This document shows, piece by piece, positions 6,109 through 10,694 of a DNA stretch of 10,694 nucleotides; within the stretch, counting starts at the first letter, position 1; each line of letters begins with the position of its first letter. The position numbers were made by a program, and so were the translations under genes. The DNA comes from a bacterium (GTDB lineage Bacteria; Patescibacteriota; Minisyncoccia; Minisyncoccales; CG1-02-41-26), in assembly GCA_021163625.1 (NCBI GenBank), contig JAGGTS010000052.1:1-10694 (forward strand). Reading direction: 5' to 3'. The notes under the pieces are model-generated. The model did no database searches and was not told where the DNA came from. It saw only the letters and a list, made by a program, of their open reading frames with translations.

Positions 6109-6138
6109 TTGTACATTATTTTAAAATATAGCTGTTAT
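6109..6138 (+). promoter_or_regulatory. possible internal promoter upstream of nnrD
   Basis: TTGTAC (6109-6114), an 18-base gap, and TGTTAT (6133-6138), which ends five bases before the ATG at 6144. The spacing resembles the leaderless promoters at 815-820 and 3512-3517, but the -10 box is weaker. A 5-bp hairpin (TAATG 6103-6107 with CATTA 6114-6118) followed by TTTT overlaps the -35 box and might act as a weak terminator. Confidence 0.3.
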
Positions 6139-6143
6139 AAAAA

Positions 6144-7019
6144 ATGGAAAAAATAGATAAAAATATTCTGAAAAAAATTTATAAGAAAAGAATTGGGGAA
6201 TACCACAAATATGACGCTGGCCTTTTAATAGTTATTGGAGGCGGACAGTTTTATACGGGTTCTCCGGCATTAGCCGCCTTTGCCGCTTTCAGGGCAGGGG
6301 TTGATATGGTGAGAATACTTGCTCCAAAGAGAGCAGCAGATATTATTGCCTCAATCTCGCCAAATCTTGCCGCTTATCCTCTGAAAGGAAATTGGCTTGA
6401 CGAAGAAGACCTTCAAACTTTAATTTCTATGAGCGAATCAGCCAAAATAGTCTCTGGCGGCAAAACAGCGGTAGTAATTGGCGGAGGTGTTGGCAGGTCA
6501 GAGGGAACAAAGCAAACGCTCTTAAATTATCTTAAAAAAATAGAGATTAAAGCAGTGATTGACGCAGACGGAATTTATACAATAGCAAAGGATATTGAAT
6601 CTATCAGGGGAAAAAATTTTATAATAACGCCCCATCTTTATGAATTTTATGTTTTAACAAAAAGGGAAGTAATTAACCTTCCTTTGGAAAAAAGGATAGA
6701 AGCCGTTAGAGAAGAAGCGGAAAAACTTGGTTGTGTTATTTTGCTAAAGGGAGCAACGGATATAATTTCCAACGGAAAAGAGACGGCAATTAATGAAAGC
6801 GGTTCTCCGTATATGAGTGTTGGCGGAACAGGGGATACTTTGGCAGGAATAGCAGCTTCTTTGCTTGCGCGCGGAGTAGACCCGTTTTTAAGCGCAAAAG
6901 CAGCAGCTTTTATAAATGGAAAAGCAGGTGAAATTGCGGCAAAAAAGCTTAAAGCGAGCATGACGGCAACTGATTTAATAGACTATATTCCAAACGTTTT
7001 AAATAAAGTCTTCAGATAA
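6144..7019 (+). CDS. nnrD: ADP-dependent NAD(P)H-hydrate dehydratase
   Basis: A 291-residue protein of the YjeF C-terminal/carbohydrate-kinase fold. It repairs NADHX and NADPHX, the hydrated damage forms of NADH and NADPH, by ADP-driven dehydration in the cytoplasm. Family motifs are in order: VIGGGQFYTGSPALAAFAAF (30-49), AGVDMVRILAP (51-61), VIGGGVGR (111-118), a VIDADG strand (138-143), ITPHLYEF (161-168, the TPHxxE block), VILLKGATDII (198-208) and GGTGDTLAGI (227-236), whose Asp231 is the expected catalytic base. Length fits the dehydratase domain alone. The epimerase partner NnrE (YjeF N-terminal domain), often fused in one protein, is absent from this polypeptide and from the window. 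A sugar kinase of the same superfamily is the alternative but fits the motifs less well. The neighbour trxB also handles nicotinamide cofactors. Confidence 0.9.
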   Translation: MEKIDKNILKKIYKKRIGEYHKYDAGLLIVIGGGQFYTGSPALAAFAAFRAGVDMVRILAPKRAADIIASISPNLAAYPLKGNWLDEEDLQTLISMSESAKIVSGGKTAVVIGGGVGRSEGTKQTLLNYLKKIEIKAVIDADGIYTIAKDIESIRGKNFIITPHLYEFYVLTKREVINLPLEKRIEAVREEAEKLGCVILLKGATDIISNGKETAINESGSPYMSVGGTGDTLAGIAASLLARGVDPFLSAKAAAFINGKAGEIAAKKLKASMTATDLIDYIPNVLNKVFR

Positions 7020-7073
7020 AGTAGCAAATAAAAAAGGGCGCAAATATAAATAAAAATAATATTATATAAATTT

Positions 7074-7994
7074 ATGGATTACCAACTAATTATAATAGGC
7101 GGTGGGCCAGCAGGAATAACAGCTGGCATTTATGCTGCCCGAAAAAGGATGAAAACGCTTTTAATTACAAAAGATTTCCTTGGCCAGATTGCCAATACTA
7201 GCCAGATAGATAATTACCCGGGATTAGCAGGAGTTTCTGGCCTGCAGCTGATGGAAAAATTTGAGGAAGATATTAAAAAATTTGAGATAGAAATAAAAGA
7301 AGGATACAAGGTTAATTTAGTCAAAAAAGACAGTCAAGGATTCTTAGTTGAGACAGAAGACAAAAAGACATTTAAAACAAAGGCTATTATTGTAGCTACA
7401 GGAAGAGATCCAAGGCCTTTGGAAATTCCGGGTGAAAAAGAGTTTATCGGCAAAGGAGTTTCTTATTGCAGCATATGCGACGCTCCGTTTTTTAAAGACA
7501 AAAACGTTGCTGTTATTGGCGGAGGCAATTCTGGATTTAGGGCTGCCCTTGACCTTGCAAAATACGCAAAGAGAGTTTCTGTTTTTGAATATTCAGATAA
7601 AATAATAGCTGACGAATTTTTTCAGGAACAAGCAGAAAGGCAAGAGAAAATAAAAGTTTATTTAAACGCAGAAGCAAAAGCCATAGAAGGAAACAAAAAG
7701 GTTCAAACTATTATTTATAAAGATAGAAAAACTAAAAAAACTTATTATCTGCCTGTTGACGGAGTTTTTGTCCAGATAGGCAGCGTGCCGGCAACAGCTT
7801 TTGTTAAAGGACTTGTCCAATTTAACGAACACGATGAGATTATAGTTGATCCAAAAACTTGCCAAAGCAAAACGCCGGGGATATTTGCCGCCGGAGATGT
7901 TAATGACGGCAAATGGAAGCAAGTTATAATTGCTTGCGGAGAAGGAGCCAGGGCCGCTTTGGCCGCTTACGAATACCTTCAATTAAAGCAATAA
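7074..7994 (+). CDS. trxB: thioredoxin reductase, AhpF-like, predicted NADH-preferring
   Basis: A 306-residue FAD flavoprotein of the low-molecular-weight thioredoxin reductase type, passing electrons from a nicotinamide cofactor to thioredoxin-like partners. The FAD-binding loop is IIGGGPAGITAGIYAAR (7-23), and IDNYPG follows at 45-50. The redox-active disulfide is C132-S-I-C135 followed by Asp136. The second nucleotide-binding loop is IGGGNSGFRAALDLA (148-162), and GIFAAGDV (269-276) is the C-terminal FAD motif. Where NADPH enzymes have HRRxxxR, this one reads FEYSDKIIADE (171-181), close to the LEFAPEMKAD of the NADH-using AhpF flavoprotein; GVFVQIG (230-236) and IIACGEGARAALAAYEYL (285-302) are also AhpF-like. 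It lacks the N-terminal thioredoxin-fold domains of AhpF, so it is a stand-alone reductase. Enolase starts 8 bases downstream. Cofactor choice is inferred from the motif. Confidence 0.93.
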   Translation: MDYQLIIIGGGPAGITAGIYAARKRMKTLLITKDFLGQIANTSQIDNYPGLAGVSGLQLMEKFEEDIKKFEIEIKEGYKVNLVKKDSQGFLVETEDKKTFKTKAIIVATGRDPRPLEIPGEKEFIGKGVSYCSICDAPFFKDKNVAVIGGGNSGFRAALDLAKYAKRVSVFEYSDKIIADEFFQEQAERQEKIKVYLNAEAKAIEGNKKVQTIIYKDRKTKKTYYLPVDGVFVQIGSVPATAFVKGLVQFNEHDEIIVDPKTCQSKTPGIFAAGDVNDGKWKQVIIACGEGARAALAAYEYLQLKQ

Positions 7995-8002
7995 AGTTAT
8001 AA

Positions 8003-9268
8003 ATGAAAGAATTAAAAATACAATCTATTAAATCAAGGCAAATTTTAGATTCAAGGAGCAATCCAACAGTAGAAGTGGAAATTAAGACAGAAAAAGGAAC
8101 CTTTTTTTCTTCAGTTCCATCAGGGGCTTCCAGGGGAAAACATGAGGCGATAGAGCTAAGAGACGGGAAAAAAGATTTTTTTGGCAAGTCGGTGAAAAAA
8201 GCAGTAAATAATGTTGAGGAAGTAATCGCCCAAAAAGTTATAAAAGAAAAATTTAAAGACCAAAAAGAATTTGACCAAAGGCTAATTGAAATAGATGGAA
8301 CCTCAAATAAAAGCAAGCTCGGCGCAAACGCTATTTTAGCTGTTTCTATGGCTGCAGCCAGAGCTTGGGCGGCATCGGAAAATGTCCCCTTATATCAATA
8401 TATTCTTGAAACTGGAAAGCAAATTTTTGGAATTCCTATTAAAGAGCCAAAAATGCCGAAAGCCTGTTTTAATATTCTAAATGGCGGGGCTCATGCTGGA
8501 AACGATTTGGATATTCAAGAATTTATGATTGTTCCCCAGAAAGACTCTTTTTCAGAGAACCTGCAAATTGCCTCAGAAATTTACCATACTTTAAAAAACA
8601 TTTTAGAGAATAAGTTTGGCAAGAATGCTGTCAATGTCGGAGACGAAGGAGGATTTGCCCCGCTTCTTTCCAAGACAGAAGAAGCTTTAAGTTTGATATC
8701 AGAAGCAATAGAAAAATCAGGCTATAAAGACTATCTAAAAATAGGCATAGACGCTGCTGCTTCTCAGTTTTTTAAAGATGGAAAATACCTGCTTGAAGCA
8801 AAAGAAATGGACAGGGAAGAACTTTTAAACTTTTATAAAAAAATAGTTAATGATTTTCCAATCTTATTTATAGAAGATCCTTTTTCGGAAGAAGACTGGC
8901 AAGGTTTTGAACTTATTGAGAGGGAAATCGGCGGAAAAGAGGGAATATTTATTGTTGGCGACGACCTTCTTTGCACTAACCCTTCAAGAATCAAAGAAGC
9001 CCAAGACAGAAAAGCCTGCAATGCGATGATTCTAAAACCTAACCAAATTGGAACAGTAAGCCAGGCAATTGAGGCAGGAAAGCTTGCAAAAGATTTTGGC
9101 TGGAAAATTATTGTTTCTCACCGTTCAGGAGACACTTGCGACAGTTTTATTTCAGACTTTGCGGTTGGAATAAATAGCCAATTTATTAAAAGCGGAGCGC
9201 CGGCAAGAGGGGAAAGAATAGCAAAATATAACCAGCTTTTAAGGATAGAAGAGAGATTAAAAAAATAA
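8003..9268 (+). CDS. eno: enolase (phosphopyruvate hydratase)
   Basis: A full-length 421-residue enolase that interconverts 2-phosphoglycerate and phosphoenolpyruvate in glycolysis, with Mg2+. Visible landmarks are RQILDSRSNPTVE (12-24), the mobile loop SGASRG (40-45), LGANAILAVSMA (106-117), and NGGAHAGNDLDIQEFMI (160-176) with His164 and Glu173. Further on come GDEGGFAP (213-220) with catalytic Glu215, metal ligands Asp250, Glu291 and Asp320, catalytic Lys345 (ILKPNQIGT), SHRSGDT (372-378) and Lys396 (IKSGAPARGER). The loop usually read SHRSGETED is SHRSGDTCD here, a mild variation. The start is 8 bases after the trxB stop with no Shine-Dalgarno sequence, so translation may be coupled or leader-independent. 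The next gene makes its substrate, which supports a functional pair. Confidence 0.97.
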   Translation: MKELKIQSIKSRQILDSRSNPTVEVEIKTEKGTFFSSVPSGASRGKHEAIELRDGKKDFFGKSVKKAVNNVEEVIAQKVIKEKFKDQKEFDQRLIEIDGTSNKSKLGANAILAVSMAAARAWAASENVPLYQYILETGKQIFGIPIKEPKMPKACFNILNGGAHAGNDLDIQEFMIVPQKDSFSENLQIASEIYHTLKNILENKFGKNAVNVGDEGGFAPLLSKTEEALSLISEAIEKSGYKDYLKIGIDAAASQFFKDGKYLLEAKEMDREELLNFYKKIVNDFPILFIEDPFSEEDWQGFELIEREIGGKEGIFIVGDDLLCTNPSRIKEAQDRKACNAMILKPNQIGTVSQAIEAGKLAKDFGWKIIVSHRSGDTCDSFISDFAVGINSQFIKSGAPARGERIAKYNQLLRIEERLKK

Positions 9269-9304
9269 AAAAGTGAACTTTAATAATGAAATATTTTGGC
9301 TATT

Positions 9305-10513
9305 ATGAAAATGAAAAAGAAAATTCTTTTTATGGTTTTAGACGGGCTTTGCGATAGGAAGATAAAAGAATTGGGGGATAAAACTCCGCTTGAGGCGGCA
9401 AAAACTCCAAATTTTGATTGGCTTGCGAAAAATGGAACCTGCGGTTTATTAGAGCCGGTTTGGGCAGGAAAGTTTCCAACCTCAAAAGACACCCATCTTG
9501 CTCTCTTTGGATATAATCCGAAAAAGTGGACAATGGGAAGAGGGGCTTTTGAAGTTTTAGGAATTGGAATGAAATTAAAAAAAGGAGATGTAGCCTTAAG
9601 GGGCGATTTTGCAACGGTTGCCGATGATATGACGATTATTGACAGAAGGGCGGGAAGAATAAAAGATTCAAGCCCATTTGTGAAAAAAATACAGGGAATT
9701 GTAATAGATAAAGTAAAATTTATAATTAAAAAAGGTACCGGACACCGGGTTGGAGTGATAATGCGCGCAAGCGGCCTTTCGGAAAATATATCTGACAACG
9801 ACCTTTATATAGAAGGGAAAAAGCCGCAAACAGTAAAGCCGCTTGACAGATCAAAAGAGGCCAAAAGAACAGCGAAAGTCTTAAATGAATTTTTAAGAAA
9901 AACGCATTTAATTTTAAAGGATTGTTCTTTAAATAAAAGAAGGCTACAGCAAGGCAAACTCCCGGTGAACTATTTACTTTTAAGAACAGCGGGTAAATTT
10001 AAGGAGCTTCCTGAATTTGAAAGAAAGTGGAAACTTAAACCTTGTTGCGTAGCAGGAGCAGGATTATACAAAGGCATAGGCAAAGTCTTAAAAATGGAAT
10101 TGATTAAAGTAAAAGGGGCGACAGGTGAAAGCAATACGAATTTATCTGGAAAAATCAGGGCAGCGATAAAGTCTTTTTCAAAACATGATTTTTGTTTTTT
10201 GCACATTAAAGCTACTGATGATTTTTCCCATGACGGGGACTTCATAGGAAAAAAGAATTTTCTTGAAGAGGTTGATAAAAAAATAAAGCCGTTCTTGTCA
10301 TTAAAAAATGTATTGATTATAATTACTGCAGACCACTGCACGCCTTGTAAGCTTAAAAAGCATTCTAATGACCCTGTTCCGGTTTTAGTTTATGGGCCAA
10401 GAATCAAAAAAGATAATGTGCATTCTTTTTCCGAAAAGGCTTGCAAAAATGGCGGTTTTGGAAAAATGCAAAGCATAAATTTTCTAAAGATGGTTTTAAA
10501 AATAATAAATTAA
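9305..10513 (+). CDS. apgM: cofactor-independent phosphoglycerate mutase, archaeal type (ApgM)
   Basis: A 402-residue enzyme of the alkaline-phosphatase superfamily converting 3-phosphoglycerate to 2-phosphoglycerate, the step before enolase. Numbered from the ATG at 9305: LDGLCDR (12-18) with metal ligand Asp13, KTPLEAAKTPNFD (26-38), KFPTSKDTHLALFGY (56-70) holding the presumed nucleophile Ser60, GRGAFEVLG (78-86), DFATV (101-105) and IIDRRAGR (111-118). Later blocks are VKGATGESNTN (269-279), HIKATDDFSHDGD (300-312), TADHCTPC (341-348) and HSNDPVP (353-359). These match the archaeal aPGAM family (such as Pyrococcus and Methanocaldococcus enzymes), not the bacterial GpmI or GpmA. The usual GSD around the nucleophile reads TSK. 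Starts at TTG 9296 or ATG 9311 are also possible; ATG 9305 is preferred because the hydrophobic first strand begins a few residues later. No Shine-Dalgarno sequence is present. Confidence 0.92.
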   Translation: MKMKKKILFMVLDGLCDRKIKELGDKTPLEAAKTPNFDWLAKNGTCGLLEPVWAGKFPTSKDTHLALFGYNPKKWTMGRGAFEVLGIGMKLKKGDVALRGDFATVADDMTIIDRRAGRIKDSSPFVKKIQGIVIDKVKFIIKKGTGHRVGVIMRASGLSENISDNDLYIEGKKPQTVKPLDRSKEAKRTAKVLNEFLRKTHLILKDCSLNKRRLQQGKLPVNYLLLRTAGKFKELPEFERKWKLKPCCVAGAGLYKGIGKVLKMELIKVKGATGESNTNLSGKIRAAIKSFSKHDFCFLHIKATDDFSHDGDFIGKKNFLEEVDKKIKPFLSLKNVLIIITADHCTPCKLKKHSNDPVPVLVYGPRIKKDNVHSFSEKACKNGGFGKMQSINFLKMVLKIIN

Positions 10514-10518
10514 GTTTT

Positions 10519-10542
10519 AAAGATTATTTTTAGAATCTTTTT
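10519..10542 (+). terminator. weak A/T-rich terminator-like hairpin after apgM
   Basis: AAAGATT (10519-10525) and AATCTTT (10534-10540) form a perfect 7-bp stem with an 8-base loop, and T continues to 10542. With only one G:C pair it is weak. The 3' arm directly abuts the Shine-Dalgarno sequence of the next gene, so it could also tune that gene's translation. Confidence 0.4.
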
Positions 10543-10547
10543 AGGAG
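10543..10547 (+). promoter_or_regulatory. Shine-Dalgarno sequence of the last gene
   Basis: AGGAG lies four bases upstream of the ATG at 10552. It fixes that ATG as the start rather than the in-frame ATGs at 10570 and 10582. It is the only convincing Shine-Dalgarno sequence before any gene start in this window. Confidence 0.75.
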
Positions 10548-10551
10548 ATAT

Positions 10552-10694
10552 ATGACAAAAAACAAAAATATGAAGTTTAAAATGAGTAAAACAAGTTTAA
10601 TACTATCAATAATTCTGGTAGCCATAATAGTTAGCGGGGCAGGCTTATTTTATTATCTTAAATATGGCAAAAAAGTTGATATTAGCAGCTGTTT
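10552..10694 (+). CDS. start of a membrane-anchored or exported protein, cut by window edge
   Basis: The first 47 codons of a gene that runs off the window. The N-terminus is basic (MTKNKNMKFKMSK) and is followed by one hydrophobic segment at about residues 15-35 (LILSIILVAIIVSGAG, then LFYY) and a short basic stretch KYGKK. This is the layout of a signal anchor or an uncleaved or cleavable signal peptide, with the rest of the protein outside the cytoplasm. No lipobox is visible. The remaining residues (VDISSC) are too few to assign a family. A clear Shine-Dalgarno sequence supports the start. Whether it belongs to the apgM transcript depends on the weak hairpin in between. Confidence 0.65.
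   Translation, partial: MTKNKNMKFKMSKTSLILSIILVAIIVSGAGLFYYLKYGKKVDISSC

Noticed and set aside
9280..10341. Antisense ORFs opposite apgM
   Set aside because: They are shadows of a gene with clear family motifs along its whole length, and no supporting signals are present.
1..10694. Recoding of TGA (as Gly in Gracilibacteria/SR1 or Trp in mycoplasmas)
   Set aside because: All family-matched genes are complete in the standard code, and Trp and Gly are encoded by their usual codons at conserved positions.

Overview
The window looks like a stretch of chromosome from an AT-rich bacterium of the Candidate Phyla Radiation (Patescibacteria, most like the Parcubacteria group). This is an inference from several traits. 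Coding is dense and all on the + strand. The Lys/Ile/Asn-rich proteome is encoded by A-rich DNA, and all nine complete or 3'-complete genes end in TAA. Start codons almost never have a Shine-Dalgarno sequence. The gene types also fit, in particular a DUF3352-like membrane protein with the short N-terminal helical module common in this group. The genetic code is standard: no in-frame TGA is needed in any gene.

Region 1 (1-826): the 3' part of an SdpI-family integral membrane protein, cut by the window edge. It is followed by a 267-base spacer holding a good sigma70-type promoter (TTGACA-18-TATAGT), a possible 26-codon ORF, a small inverted repeat, and a second -10 box placed so close to the next ATG that the mRNA would be leaderless. 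Region 2 (827-3733): a large membrane-anchored DUF3352-like protein with a Cys-rich type IV pilin-like domain embedded in it, a terminator, and a 64-residue single-pass membrane protein with its own leaderless-type promoter and a perfect terminator overlapping its stop codon.

Region 3 (3735-10542): a run of six same-strand genes with 19, 54, 54, 8 and about 36 base gaps. In order they are a divergent FtsZ, GalU (UDP-glucose pyrophosphorylase), NnrD (NAD(P)H-hydrate dehydratase), an AhpF-like thioredoxin reductase, enolase, and an archaeal-type phosphoglycerate mutase (ApgM). Enolase and ApgM catalyse consecutive steps of lower glycolysis. NnrD and the thioredoxin reductase both concern nicotinamide cofactors and redox, GalU supplies UDP-glucose for envelope sugars, and FtsZ drives division. 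I see no strong terminator inside this run, so co-transcription is likely, although A/T-rich -10-like motifs sit in front of several members. Region 4 (10543-10694): the start of another membrane-anchored protein, the only gene with a clear Shine-Dalgarno sequence.

The most unusual items are the FtsZ, whose linker to the conserved C-terminal peptide is an extremely basic, histone H1-like Lys/Ala tract, and the pilin-like domain nested inside the DUF3352-like protein. I found no mobile element, CRISPR array, tRNA or rRNA.
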